64,000 nt of DNA from Tenrec ecaudatus (GCF_050624435.1 NC_134538.1:129748937-129812936); one strand, 5' to 3'. Positions 35,215 to 46,704 are shown, counted from the stretch's first letter. Translations and numbers: made by a program. The notes: generated by a model not told the origin, from the letters alone.

Positions 35215-35290
35215 GGTGTTGTTAGGTGCCTCTGAGTTAGTACTGACTAATAATGGCCCTACACACACCAAAACAAAACACTGAACCATG
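35215..35290 (-). repeat. RTE 3' end fragment
   Basis: 'GTGTTGTTAGGTGCCTCTGA' is the antisense RTE terminus. Only about 75 bases remain before a SINE. Confidence 0.65.
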
Positions 35291-35299
35291 CTCCAAAAA

Positions 35300-35495
35300 T
35301 CCAAAACCCAAACTCACTTCCAGGAAGTGAATGCATATGCATAGTGACCATATAGGTTTGCCCTGTGGGTTTCAGATAGGGTTAACTCTTTAGAGGATTA
35401 GGAAACTTCCAGCTTCTCCAGCTTGTGGTCTCAAACTGCTCACCTTGGGGTTACCAGCCCAATGTGTAATCAATCCACTGTGTCACGAGGGCTCC
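35300..35495 (-). repeat. tRNA-derived SINE, full length
   Basis: Antisense copy from tail 'AAACCCAAACTCACTTCC' to head 'CACTGTGTCACGAGGGCTCC'. Confidence 0.87.
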
Positions 35496-35696
35496 TCTGA
35501 ACCTTACTAATGATCCTTAAATTGTCATTATATTTGAGACCGTTGTTGCAGCTACCACATCAATTTATCTCATTAGGTTTTCAGTGACTAATCCTTTAGA
35601 ACAGCCTATTGCTAGATTGGAAAGAAGAGTCTCTGTATAGATTACTACTCATTTTATCCAATCCCACATTTTCCTCTTGCTGTGTGGAAGGTGTGT

Positions 35697-36335
35697 TAGT
35701 CTGGGTACCTTAGAGAACAAATCCACAGAGACTCATGCATAAGATAGGGTTCATGAGGGAGGGGGGAGTAGAGAGGGAGGGGAAAATGGGGAGCTGATGT
35801 CAGGGGCTTAGTGGAGAGCAAATATTTTAAGAATGATGAGGGCAATGAATGTATAAATGTGCTTTACACGAGTGATGTATGCGTGGATTGTGATAAGAGT
35901 TGTATGAGCCCCTAATAAAATGATAAAAAAGAGTTTTATATCAACGTTAAGTGCACACCAAGAAAACATTCCAACCCAGTGCCGCCCAAGCCCACAAGTC
36001 CAACATTAACCCATATGTCCAACACCAATCCACAAAGTGTTGCCCCATCTCACAAAACACACACTATGATGCCAGCTGAAGGAGGAAAACTGAGTCAGCA
36101 AACGTGTAAGCTTCTCAGCAGTGGCAGGGGTCTCCACACAGCTACTCCAGTACCCAGGCCTGCATTGGGGTAGGTCCATGTGGCTTTTCCTTGGGGATGT
36201 CTTGCAGGAAGTGAGCTTTGCCAGCTGAAGCAGGGAACTGGCTAAGGCAGCTGCACCCTGGTTCGACCATCACAGACAAGAGACCCGAGAATTAGAAAGG
36301 CGAAGCTCACCAAACCATTTATGTTTCAGCCATTC
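35697..36335 (-). repeat. Unclassified repeat, copy D, with nested L1-type insertion
   Basis: Begins 'TGTTAGTCTGGGTACCTTAG', is interrupted by 35752-35922, and resumes at 'GAGTTTTATATCAACG'. It is colinear with copies A and E, for example 'GTCCAACATTAACCCATATG'. Confidence 0.78.
35752..35922 (+). repeat. L1-type 3' end insertion inside repeat D
   Basis: A 171-bp sense copy ending 'CCCCTAATAAAATG'. It is flanked by 'ATAAGATAGGGTT' (35739-35751) and 'ATAAAAAAGAGTT' (35923-35935), a diverged duplication of 10/13 identity. Confidence 0.8.
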
Positions 36336-36384
36336 AAATAACCCCACATGTGTTTATTGGCCAGGTTGGCACAATAAAGCAACT

Positions 36385-36722
36385 GCCTCAGAAGGGTTGG
36401 CTCTAACTCATAGTGTCTCTAGGTACAAACCACTGCCCAGTCCTGAACCATCTTCACAATCATATTGATGTTTGAGTCAGCTGTTGGAACTACTATGTCA
36501 ATCCACATACTGAGCGACTTCCTCTTTTTCCACTGACCCTCTCCTTCACCAAGCCTGATGTCCTTTTCCAGGAACTGGTCTCTCCTGGTAATGTGCCTAG
36601 AGTGCGTGAGGCAAACTCTTACCATTCTGAACCTACATCTTCCAAGACAGGATTGTTTCTTATGGCAGTCATGATACTTTCAATATTTAGTGCCAATTCA
36701 AATGCATCTATTTTTCTTTGGT
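36385..36722 (-). repeat. RTE 3' end fragment
   Basis: Antisense and well preserved: 'TTCCTCTTTTTCCACTGACC', 'CCAGGAACTGGTCTCTCC' and 'CATCTTCCAAGACAGGATTG' in order. Confidence 0.85.
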
Positions 36723-36739
36723 GACAGTGGGCTTTATTG

Positions 36740-36830
36740 ATTGGTCATTGTCTGTGTCTCCCACCAGACTCCTAGTTCCCTGAGTCCCTTGCCATTCGTT
36801 GTGTCTTTGTTACCTAGAACGGAGCCCCTC
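36740..36830 (+). repeat. MIR/L2 3' end relic
   Basis: 'GTCATTGTCTGTGTCTCCC' followed by 'CCTAGTTCCCTGAG' and 'TTACCTAGAACGGAGCC' matches the conserved MIR/L2 terminal block. Confidence 0.65.
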
Positions 36831-37640
36831 TCAAACCTGTTTCGCCACCATCATCCTATGGTGGCACATTATCGTGTTGAGGGGATTATTTCCGAAGCTG
36901 CTCCGCTTTGCCTTCCTTATAAGGCTTTTGAGACTTATTTCACTGTCAAATGGGGTTTGCCCTGTAAGACTTTTAATGTCACAGTCTTTTCTCTTCTTTG
37001 CATTTTTAAATGTTTTCATTAAAAAACAATGTAAATAATACAGGATACTTTTGCAGGAATTTAATAGCAGTGTGTATGGTAATTTTCTGTCACCTCTGGG
37101 CTCTGTTTATTACATGAACATCACTACCAATGTCAAAAGCTCACAGCTTTGAGACCTACTGGCCCATTAAATGCTTTCCCTGTATTCAGTGTGATCTTTT
37201 CAAAATGCGAATCTGATCACGCCTAGACTGCCTCCTAGATCCTTCTTTCATTCTCCCTCCCTTGATTGACCTCAACCTCACTCGGATTTCGTGAAGACCC
37301 TGTCCCTGTGACTGTGATTCCCTAATGTAATTAGTTTTAGAACCGACCATTTCTTCTAGTACATCTCACCATAGCAATTTCACTCTGATCCTTTGATTAA
37401 GACATATTTCTGCAGAAAGAATGAGCTACAAATGGAAAGAGATATTGCTTTTATTTCACATAGCAGAGCACTGGGAAGAAAGGCCTGGTTTATCTACTTC
37501 CAATATTTAGCCAAGGGAAGCCCTATGGGTCTCGGTGATCCAATCTGCTGCTGATCAAGGCAATGATTCCAGGCCAGGCAGGGATTCTTCCCTCAGTGGA
37601 AGGAGTCACCGTGAATGGAGGTTTATCCTGTCTCCGCTCA
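36831..37640. other. Mostly unassigned sequence, with a possible L2 relic
   Basis: No gene. At about 37190-37260 'CAAAATGCGAATCTGATCAC' resembles an old L2 block. Confidence 0.4.
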
Positions 37641-37712
37641 TAGCAAGGAGATCCTGGTGCTGAGCACATAGTAGATGGTCAGTAGGTATTCTTAGGATAA
37701 ATGAGGGAATAC
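37641..37712 (+). repeat. MIR/L2 tail relic
   Basis: 'GGTGCTGAGCACATAGTAG' followed by 'ATGGTCAGTAGGTATTC' is the common MIR/L2 end. Confidence 0.65.
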
Positions 37713-38100
37713 ATGCACAAAAACACTTTAATCTCATTGACTTTCCACAAACAATAGGAGGGTTTCTAGGGCAAAAGAGAACCCTTTTCAGTCATCCTGA
37801 GGGGATTAGGTTTTCTAAAGCAGCCTTAAATTCTTACAGAGTTTAAAAAAGAGTAGCTTTTTAAACTGGTCATTTTTAGAATGTCAGCCTAGGCTGCAAA
37901 TCAAAGGAAGAAAGCTTTATGTTCACAAACCCCAAGGGGTTAAGGACACAGTCCAGAGAACCTGGAAGAACAATCTGCCACTGAAGCATGAAAAACCTGG
38001 TGTAAAAGGACTTTCAATCCTGGGCCACTGCTTAGGAATTCCAAGTTTTACCGCCCTTGATCTTCCCTGAATCAGATTACTTTGTAACTCAGTTGTTTCC
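37713..38100. other. Unassigned sequence
   Basis: No gene or repeat recognised. Confidence 0.4.
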
Positions 38101-38710
38101 TCCACTCAAAAGTAGTTGGTTTTACTTAAAAAAATTTTTTTCTTTTATTCAGGTGTTGGGTGAAATGAATGAAGAGATTAATTAAAGTAAGATAGCTGTG
38201 GTCCAGTTTGCTCCCTGCTGAGTGTATTGCCCTCATCTTAAATCTTCTTAAACCACAGGCAATTAATTTGAAAGCCCGAGGGCACTTGCATAGAAAGGAT
38301 AATGGGCTGAGACTTTAAAACTATATAAAGTTCTTAATCTGAAGTCTTCTCTGCTTTATTGGCTTATGTTAACACCTTACTGATTAATCTTGTGATGATT
38401 GAAGCTGTTTCTATTCAGAGATTTCAAATGGACTGTTTGAATCGATTCTATTTTTGGTCATTTTAAATTCTTAGTCACCACACAATTGATGGAACTGATT
38501 GTACTGTAATCTACATCTTAAAACTGCAGGGAATACCAGATCAGTCATTGCTTAATTGCACGGAGGTTAGAGACAGAACTAGTCTCAACTGTAGTTTTAA
38601 GTTTTAAAAAGCATACAAAGTCAACATACACACGCAACTAGAGATAAAATTTCAAATGACCAACATGTACAACTGTAAGAGATGAATGCGTGATAGAGCC
38701 TCCCTACATT
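38101..38710. other. Repeat-free block, candidate conserved non-coding element
   Basis: No recognisable repeat over about 600 bases. Several homeodomain-type TAATTA/ATTAAT motifs occur, at 38177-38186 ('GATTAATTAA') and 38260-38269 ('CAATTAATTT') among others. No open frame is convincing. Function is inferred only. Confidence 0.33.
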
Positions 38711-39279
38711 CTAATGCAGTTTTTTTTAACATTTTAAAATCTTATTCTGTTTCCAAGACTGCATCTTGGTTGATAGACAGGTTCTCTATGAGCACAGGTA
38801 AGTGTTGTGGAATTTTCATCCTTCACGTTGTTTTCATGATGTGTAGTTTGGATCTACAAAACCAAACACCTTTGCATAGTCACTGAAACAGCTTTCTGAT
38901 CTTCTTTGCCTTTACTCAAGGTACATCTAACTTCAGCAATATCCCCTCCTTTTATGATTTCTTTTTAATCTAATGAATTTCTGACAGAAATCATTTTTTA
39001 AATTACTTTCACGAATATTTTACTTGCATGTGATACTAATGATATTTTTCAATAACTTCCACATTTTGTAGGGTCACCATTCTTTAAGAAAGGTATAAAT
39101 ATGGATTTCTTCTGGCCTGTTGGCAAGGTAAGTTTCTTTCAAATTTCCTGGTATAGACACGTGAGCACTTGCAACATCAATTGGTTGCAACACGCAATTG
39201 GCATGCTCTCCATTCTTGGAGCAGCATTTTGCCCACATTGTCTGTGGTCTCTGGTTATTAGTGTTTAATGTGACAAATC

Positions 39280-39550
39280 CATTTTTAAATTAAAAAGTTT
39301 TATTGGTATATAATTCACAATTCATGCAATTCAACAATTCTATCACATTAAGAAGAGTTGCACAATCTTCACAATTTTCAACATTTTCTTCTTTCTTGTA
39401 CTCATTCTTATTGAATTCCCCATTGCCATCAAGCCTCCCTGCCAAATATCCAAGGAAGCATGCATACTACTCCTGTCTCTATAGGTTGACCTCTCCCAGA
39501 TTCCACAGACAGACAAGCATACAAAGTGAAAAATAAACCGTACAAAAAAA
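39280..39550 (-). repeat. L1 3' end, antisense
   Basis: 'AGTTTTATTGGTATATAATTC' is the reverse complement of an L1 tail. The following 'GTTGACCTCTCCCAGATTCC' lies in the 3'UTR. It interrupts the RTE. Confidence 0.65.
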
Positions 39551-39645
39551 TTCACTTGCGTATACTCAATGTTTGAACTTGGTTCTCTTGGACTTGTTTT
39601 AATTTTCTTCAAGTTTGACTTGAACTTGCATATGAATAGATGGTT

Positions 39646-40150
39646 GTGGTAGTTACATAATCTGCTGTCCATTTGGGACTTAAGAGTGAAGGGGTGGAGT
39701 TTACCTGTCCCTCAAGAGCAAGTCCCAGCTTGATGACCTCATTTGGAGGCACAAGGTGAGCTGGAGGCAGGACACGAGCTCACTCCCTGCGAGACATTGC
39801 TGACAATAAGCCTGATGGAGCTACGCTGATTCAGCCAGACTCTGGAGCTGCAGGAGCCACATGGAGACTCCAGCCAGCATTGAAATGCTTCCACTATTGC
39901 TGGATCCTCAGGACTTTCCACCCACTGGTCTGTGATCTCCCTGCACTCAAAGGCATTGCATGTGTTGTGTGAGTCTGAAGAGGGATTTAAAGATTGGTAT
40001 CTGACATACTGGCTAATATTGGATCTATGGTCTTGATCTGGACTGGGCTGGATTGTTTTCTCAATATTCAATTGCTCTTGGACATAAAGCTCTTATACAC
40101 ATATGAGCGTCTATTAATTTGTTTCTCTAGTCGAACAGACTGACACAATG
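39646..40150 (+). repeat. Unclassified 0.5-kb repeat, copy C
   Basis: The best-preserved copy. It runs from 'GTAGTTACATAATCTGCTG' to 'GACTGACACAATG' and interrupts the RTE in the middle of a block. Confidence 0.82.
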
Positions 40151-40424
40151 TTCTATTCTACAATCACCCCATGGTCTTGACTACCATGATATTGACCTTT
40201 TCTGTGGTCTCTTTCCACAGATATACTCATTTTTATCCCTGTGTCTTTACCTGGAAAGATTATATATATAATTGTCAGTTTTATTGTTGAAAAGGATACT
40301 TGTAATGATTAAGTTGTGGGCCATGCAAAATTATTTCATGAGCTCTCCAGTGCTGTTCTATCTCCAAGGTCATGTTTTCTAGCTAGCTGCCTTTCCTTTC
40401 TGTTTCAAAATCCCGCATTCCAGA

Positions 40425-40553
40425 CGGAGTGGCTGCAGCAATGGGCTCAAATGAAAGAAAAACTGAGAATGGTTCAGAACCAAGTGGTGTTTGATTGTGT
40501 TGTTCATAGGAGCTCTGAGTTGGAACAAGTCCAACAGTCCCTAATAACAACAG
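40425..40553 (+). repeat. Short RTE 3' tail inserted into the older RTE
   Basis: Sense RTE tail ('GAGTGGCTGCAGCAATGGGC' to 'CCCTAATAACAACAGTAAC') in the opposite orientation to the host RTE, which resumes directly afterwards. Confidence 0.75.
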
Positions 40554-40764
40554 TAACGTCAATGCAGGTTGATTGCATGTTTGATCAAGTTCAGGTTGAT
40601 GGTTTGGGATAGAAGTCTTCCATGTCTTTATCATTAGATTTAGTCATCGGTCTCTAGCCAACTGACTGAAAAACACACCCATTTTGGGCCCATTCTGAAG
40701 GTGAGTCAACAGATCATAGAAAATATAGAAGATTGTCATGTATATAACATGCAATTAATATTTT

Positions 40765-42005
40765 GCTAAAGATCATTCAGTAACAATTGTAACAGCAATA
40801 TAATACCAAAGAATTTCTCAAAACATAGGCCTAATTCACAAGAGAACATGGAATGAGAGATGCCATTGCTGGTGTCAGATGATCCTTGGCTCAAAGCGGA
40901 GAATATCAGAAAGATATTGACTTGTGTTCTATTAATACACAAAGGCAGTACACTGTGTGGACAACAATTAATTATAGATGGCCTTGCGAAGAATAGGAAC
41001 TCCAGAACATTTAACTGTGCTCTTGCTTAACCTGCATATGAATCAACAGGAAGTTGCAGGAAGGGACAAAAAATACTTCAGGTTTAAAATCAGGAATTTT
41101 AGGCACCAGGCTCATAATCCCTCAAAATACTTTCTCAATTTGTACACTGAGACAATAATCAGAGAATCTGGACTATATAAAGTAAAATAAAGCATCAGTG
41201 TTAGAGGAAGGTTTATTAATAATCTGCAAAATGCAGGGAATACAACCTTGCTTTCTGGATGTAAGTAGGACATTGAACACTTGCTGACAAAGATCAACGA
41301 TCACAACCTTCAGTGTGGATTATAAATCAGTGTAGAGAAAACAAAAATCTTCACAACTAGACCAAAAGGTCACTGCATTCTAAATGGAGAAAAGATTAAA
41401 GTTGTCAAGGATTTCATCTTGCTTAGGTCCACAGTCCATGCTCATGGAAGCCCCAGTCAAAAAATCAAATGACATATTTTATTTGGTAAATGTGCTGCAT
41501 AAAACCTCTTCAATGTGGTGAGGAGCGAGAATACCACTTTAAGACTAAGGTGCTCCTGACATGGACCGTGTTATTTTTAACTGTCTCAGCTGCCTGTGAA
41601 ATTGCACATTGAATAAAGAAGACTAAAGAAGAATCCATCCATTTGATATGGAGCTGGAAAAAACATTTAAAGTCCCATGCACTGTAAAAAGAACAAGCGA
41701 TCTGCTCGGGATACGTACATCTAAGAAGCTCTATAGCTGCAAGGATGATGACACTCACTCTCGTGTATTTTGGGCACAGTAAGAGCACAGACCATTTCCT
41801 GAAAAGGGTATGGTGCTTGGTAAGGTCAAAGAGCAGCAGAAAAGGTAAGACCCTCAATGAGGAGGATTGACACAGTGGCTTCAACCACTGGTTCAAATAT
41901 AATAAATGTGAAGATCGGGTAGGAATGGGCTGTGTTTTGTTATATTATATAGGGTCAATATGAGTCAAAATTTACTTGATGGAGCCTACTAACAACAATA
42001 AATTT
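40765..42005 (+). repeat. RTE 3' half, sense
   Basis: Runs from the palm region to the tail 'GATGGAGCCTACTAACAAC'. The position matching the reverse transcriptase YADD (about 41225-41250) reads NAGN, so it is dead. A long internal stretch at 41560-41740 is heavily diverged. Confidence 0.8.
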
Positions 42006-42164
42006 ACAATATTTACCCTGTAATCTTCACGCTATTAAGACGTCTCCACAAATGTCTCATAGTTGAAGTAGATTGGATACAGAGAAATCAGCATGAGGAA
42101 AACCTCACGTACAGACCTGCACACACTCGCCATGCTCAATATTCAAAAGCCCCTTGGCCAAGGT

Positions 42165-42270
42165 TAGCGACTCATGGCCATTGAGTCACTTTCAGCTATA
42201 AATGTTTATAGGAGTAGACAGTCTCATCTTGCTCCTGCCATTTGGCTGATGGGTGTTGAACTGCCAAATT
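42165..42270 (-). repeat. SINE, truncated
   Basis: Antisense tail and body from 'GGCCATTGAGTCACTTTCAG' to 'GTGTTGAACTGCC'. Confidence 0.65.
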
Positions 42271-42307
42271 CCAATAACAATATCAATCAATTTTATCTTA
42301 CTAATGC

Positions 42308-42498
42308 TTAAAGTGTGCATTGGGCTGCAAACCACAAGGTCAGTAGTAAGAAATGACAAGCCACTCCTTGAGAGAAATACAGGGCTTTCTACTCCTGTAA
42401 AGAGTTACAGTCTCGGAAATTCAGAGGCAGTGCTGTCCTTTCCTATACATTCACTATAAGTTGTCATCGACTCAATGGCGGTGAATTTGGCTTTTAGA
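42308..42498 (+). repeat. tRNA-derived SINE, well preserved
   Basis: Sense copy: head 'GCATTGGGCTGCAAACC', body 'GGGCTTTCTACTCCTGTAAA' and 'GAGTTACAGTCTCGGAAA', tail 'ATCGACTCAATGGCGGTGAA'. It is among the least diverged SINEs here. Confidence 0.87.
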
Positions 42499-42514
42499 GT
42501 TTAAGAATGGCTTC

Positions 42515-42675
42515 GAGAAAGAGGAAAACTCTTGACAAGGATGATTAACAGAGCAGCTGCAACAATGGGCTCAAACATAAGAAAAATGGAGACAATGGTA
42601 CAGAATGACGTCATATTTCATTAGGTCGCATCTAAGTTGGAACTGACTCATCAGCACCCAACATCAACAACAATC
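42515..42675 (+). repeat. RTE 3' end fragment
   Basis: Sense tail with 'GAGCAGCTGCAACAATGGGC' and 'AGCACCCAACATCAACAAC'. Confidence 0.78.
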
Positions 42676-43105
42676 TTGAGCTTTATGTGCTTAATTTCAT
42701 TTTTGTTGACTAGCAATTTTCCTGATTCCTACTTTGTACATTCCAATGACCTAGTATTAATGGATGTTTGCAGCCGTTCCTTCTCATTTCAAGTCACATC
42801 AACAAACGATGGTTTTACTCCACCATCAATGTTTACTTTACTTTGAGGAGGCAGTTTTTTCCTCAGTCATATTTTGAGCGTCCTTGAACTTGGTGCTCAT
42901 CTTCTGGCACTATACTAGACAATGTTCCGTTGTTATTTATAAGGTTTTCAATGGCTGATTTTTTCAGAAGTACATCATCGGGTCCTCATTCCCAGTCTGT
43001 TTTAGTCGGAACCATCTCCCTAAAATGTCAGCCAAAAGGGACCCCACTAGTGATTTGAAACGTGCTCCATATCAACACACAAGATGTCACAGTACAGACA
43101 ACTAG
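42676..43105 (-). repeat. RTE 5' region, antisense
   Basis: Matches the 7660-8080 part of the full copy: 'GGATGTTTGCAGCCGTTCC', 'CTTTGAGGAGGCAGTTTTTT' and 'CTAGACAATGTTCCGTTG'. Confidence 0.82.
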
Positions 43106-43114
43106 TAGACAAGA

Positions 43115-44450
43115 AGTAACAAAAGACAATGGAATACATGCTACCAAAAGGTGGCTCAAGAAGACTAAAATGTGCTGAGATCTGAAGTTAAAAATCTAAA
43201 AGAGAAAAACATGTATTTCTCAAGCTAAAAGACCGAAGAAAACTTTCAAACCTCAAGTTACAATATGGAAAAATTCCTGGGGAAAAAGATTTAAAAACTA
43301 AAAATGCATCAAAAGAAGATAGAAGGAATATAGAGCGAGTGAAAAAATAAAAGGTCCATATTCAACTGTGTAGGGACATAGAGTACGATCAAGGCCTAAC
43401 GGTATTAAGGAAAAGGCCAAGTTCCACTGAAGGCACGGGCTGATAACAAGAGGACTCCAGAAATTAACAAAACACCACTTGAAATGTTTCAACAAACTGA
43501 CACAACGGAAGCTCTCCCTCATCAATCCAAGAAATTTGGAAGATAGCGACCTGGGCATATGGCTGGAATAGATTCACATTTGTTCCCACCCCAAATAAAA
43601 CTATTCCAATGGGATGCAGAAAAGATCAAACAATGTCATTATTATTATGTGTAAGTAATTATTCCTGAAGATAATTAAAAATATTTGCAGCAGTACATTA
43701 CCAGGGGACTTCCAGAAATTCAAACTGGATTTCAAAGGAAGGATAGCATTGTTAACGATTGATAAATCTTCGCGGGAATCAGATAATGCCAGAAAGATGT
43801 TTATCTGTGTTTCACTGACGATGTAATGGCATTTTACTGTGTATATCATAACAAATTATGGATGCCTTTGCAAAGAATATTTGATTGTGTTCATGGCTGA
43901 ATCTTTATCTAAACCAAGAGCTAGTCATTCCAACACAAGAGGGTGCTAAACTTTAAAATCAGGAAAGATATGATTCTGCATTGTATCCTTTCACAATGTG
44001 TGTTCATTCAATATGGGAAACAGATAATTCAAGAAGTTAGAGCAAATGAAGATGAATGTCACATCCAGATTGAAGGAAGACTCATTAACGAACTGTGGTC
44101 AGCATGGGCACATGCTTGCTGCTGTGAGGGAGAGGCCTTGAGGCATTGACTGTGCAAGTGGAATTGGGTATGGTAATTTGCATGGTATTTGCAGCCTCCC
44201 CCTGTTTAAAAAGCTGGGCAATGAGTAAGAAAGAGAAGCAAGGATGGTGACAATTGGTCTCATGGGCTTTTGGCACATTATCAGGAAAGACCTTCAATAA
44301 GAGGGATTGACACAGTGGATGTAACAAGGTGTTTGAATATAGCCTGGCTTGTAAGGAAAGCACAAGACCAGGGCATGTTTCATTCTGATGTGCAATGGGG
44401 TCAATAGGAGTTAGAACTACCGCAGTATCACCAAACAAGAATAGCAACAG
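43115..44450 (+). repeat. RTE 3' half, sense
   Basis: Continues from near the start of the reverse transcriptase to the tail 'GGGGTCAATAGGAGTTAGAA'. It abuts the antisense RTE 5' region to its left, so the two lie head to head. Confidence 0.75.
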
Positions 44451-45189
44451 GAAAAAGAAAAAGAAAGCGCAAATCCTCCTTGGATTATGTGCCTACAAAA
44501 TCTTCAGCCCTTCATGCACAATGAACAGGTGGCACTCTTTGTAAAAAAGCAGAAAGAAAATGACCTTAAAAGCTTCTAAAATAGAAACATCTTGTTTCTG
44601 CTTTGTCTTTCAATTTCCCTTGACTTTTTAAATTTACTGTTGGCTGTCATTTTAAATAGCAAAAAATATAAACTTTTCATTATTAGCATGAATTTTAACC
44701 ATTCCTTGTTATGTTGCACAATGCCTGCTTTAGATGAAAATATAAAAGGATTTAATGTGTATTCAGTATCATCAAAGTTATGCAATTCATTTTTCATAGT
44801 TCATACATGCATATGTATATTTTGTTTATTTTAGAACAGTGGACATACTGCACAAAATGAACCGGTTTTATTTGTCTTCTTTTATGCCCGCATTCTGTCA
44901 ATACTTCCTCCATTCAGCTTACTGGTGAGCAAGGAAGAATGAAAAGGACAGGGTTTTAGGGTTGCCATACCTTTTCTTTCTTTTTACACGTTCATTTTCA
45001 GCTTAATGACTGGCTAATACATAGAAGTAACATAAGTTCAAAGGGATATGACAGGCATCTTTAGCTAGTCATGTTTCTCAGAATACCTTTGCCTATTGTC
45101 TTGATTGGATGCAAGTTCTGGTTGGAAGGAGATATCTAACATCTCAGGGCAGCCAGTTTTTTCCATTTTCTAAGCAATAGCTATGTGTT

Positions 45190-45190
<1 letters not shown>
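44451..45190. other. Unassigned sequence
   Basis: No gene or repeat recognised. Confidence 0.45.

Positions 45191-45191
<1 letters not shown>

Positions 45192-45220
<29 letters not shown>
45192..45220 (+). repeat. (TG)n microsatellite
   Basis: About 14 TG units without interruption. Confidence 0.95.
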
Positions 45221-45222
<2 letters not shown>

Positions 45223-45299
45223 TCTAATAGATTTAACATATTACCTGGCTCTGAATTTGAGTCTTTCTCATATTGTGAGCCCATTAAGAGTCTATGCTC

Positions 45300-45725
45300 A
45301 TAGGACTTCACATGTGCAAATGAGGTAACCAGAGATGTCCACGTACAGTTTGTGCTGCACCCTTCTTCTCATGTTCTACTGGGCCCTTGAACCTGACTTG
45401 AAAAATGCAAATTCTAAAATAAAAAGAAGCATCCCAAAGTGCCAGCAGATCATTAAAGCAAATGTGGAGCCCTATTCCTTTAAGCCCTGTGGAAAAGCAC
45501 AACCTGTGTGTACATGAAACCTGGATAAGACCAGTTTGATATTTGTGGTCAATGTACTTTCCAGGCCCCTCGATAACCTGATTCCTGCTTATCTAATTAA
45601 TGAAATTAATGTCTGCCTGAGCCATGGGCAAAGAGCAGGCATGTGCACCCTGTGTTCTATATCAAAAGCAATTAGAACAGATTTACTAAATAAAAGAGCT
45701 GAGTGCAATGATCCAATAGGGAATT
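45300..45725. other. Repeat-free block, candidate conserved non-coding element
   Basis: Repeat-free sequence with 'TCTAATTAATGAAATTAATG' at 45592-45611, a cluster of homeodomain-type sites. An 84-codon frame beginning at 45536 runs into the MITE and is not taken as a gene. Confidence 0.33.
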
Positions 45726-45812
45726 ACATGAGGGGGCTTCAAAAAGTTCATAGAAAAATGGAATTAACAAGGAATGAAAATTTTCCATGAACTTTTCAAA
45801 GCCCCCTCATGT
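45726..45812. mobile_element. 87-bp palindromic mariner-type MITE
   Basis: Near-perfect inverted repeat. The left arm at 45726-45751 begins 'ACATGAGGGGGCTTC'; the right arm at 45787-45812 matches its reverse complement at 24 of 26 bases. The loop side also pairs in part through 'GAAAAATGG'. Size and arms resemble short mariner-derived MITEs. Transcribed on either strand it would fold into one long hairpin. Confidence 0.83.
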
Positions 45813-46250
45813 GCCTAACAGTTTCACAAACTCCCTAGCAGTGGAAAAAACAGATTAAGGAGCAGCAAACAAAGAGCATTTGTTCACTGGTTATTTTAGA
45901 TGCAGTTGCTGAAATTGACTGGGACACTAATTGGAGAATCATTAAGTGAGAAGGCACAGTGTTACATATATCAATGGTCTGTTTTCCTTCTGGTTGACAA
46001 AATGAACAATTCCGGGAATCATGCTGAACACGGTAATCTGATGATTAAGGTAGGGCTCGGCGGAGCAAGGGGTAAAAAACAAGAAAATTAAATTTAGAAT
46101 GAAACGGATGAAGAAGCATGCACCAGATGTCACAAAACTGTCCATTTAAGAGGTTCTTAAGGATAATCTAAAATCATCCACATAAACAAGATGTAGTGGT
46201 ACTAAGAGAAAAAGAAAATGGAGAGAGTGGTTGAAGAGGCTTTAAATGAA
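45813..46250. other. Unassigned sequence
   Basis: No gene or repeat recognised. Confidence 0.45.
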
Positions 46251-46254
46251 ATAA

Positions 46255-46445
46255 TCAGGAATGCTGATTGTTCAGTGGTTAAGTACTCAGCCACTAACCT
46301 AGAGGTCAGCGATTTGAACCCCAAGTCCCCCAAAGGAGAAATATGAGACTGTGCACCTATAAAGATTATCCCCTTGAAACACTGGAATCATCCTAGTCTG
46401 TCTTTTAGGATAACAGTGAGTTGGACTCAACTTTACAACAATGGA
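46255..46445 (+). repeat. tRNA-derived SINE, full length
   Basis: Sense copy: 'TCAGTGGTTAAGTACTCAGC', B-box region 'GGTCAGCGATTTGAACCCC', tail 'GTGAGTTGGACTCAACTTT'. Confidence 0.88.
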
Positions 46446-46487
46446 TTCTATTTGAATTTTATTCTTAAGTCTGTCAAGGCAATGCAT

Positions 46488-46660
46488 TTCTTGGCATTGA
46501 GCTGCTAGCTGAATGGTCACTCCATGGAAGAAATATGGAGATTTCTATTCCCATAAAATGTTAAAGTCTCAAAAAATCACAGAGGCATTTCTACCTTATC
46601 CTACAGGATCCATGTGAGTCAGCATCCACTCCATAGCAATGAGTTTGGTTCAGTTGAGAT
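46488..46660 (+). repeat. tRNA-derived SINE, head truncated
   Basis: Sense body 'TTTCTATTCCCATAAAATG' and tail 'CCACTCCATAGCAATGAGTT', about 40 bases after the previous SINE. Confidence 0.8.
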
Positions 46661-46704
46661 ATTAATTATTATACACCTCAACAAGAAATCATAGAAGCAA
46701 GATT

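Larger units (their letters stand above)
38715..40665 (-). repeat. RTE internal region, broken by three later insertions
   Basis: Colinear pieces of one minus-strand RTE occur at 38715-39265, 39570-39645, 40150-40424 and 40554-40665. The order agrees with the full copy at 4560-8095: the thumb/palm blocks first, then 'TTGAACTTGCATATGAATAG', then 'GTGGTCTCTTTCCACAG', then the endonuclease end 'TTGATTGCATGTTTGATCAA'. The three insertions are an L1 3' end, repeat C and a short RTE tail. Confidence 0.8.
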
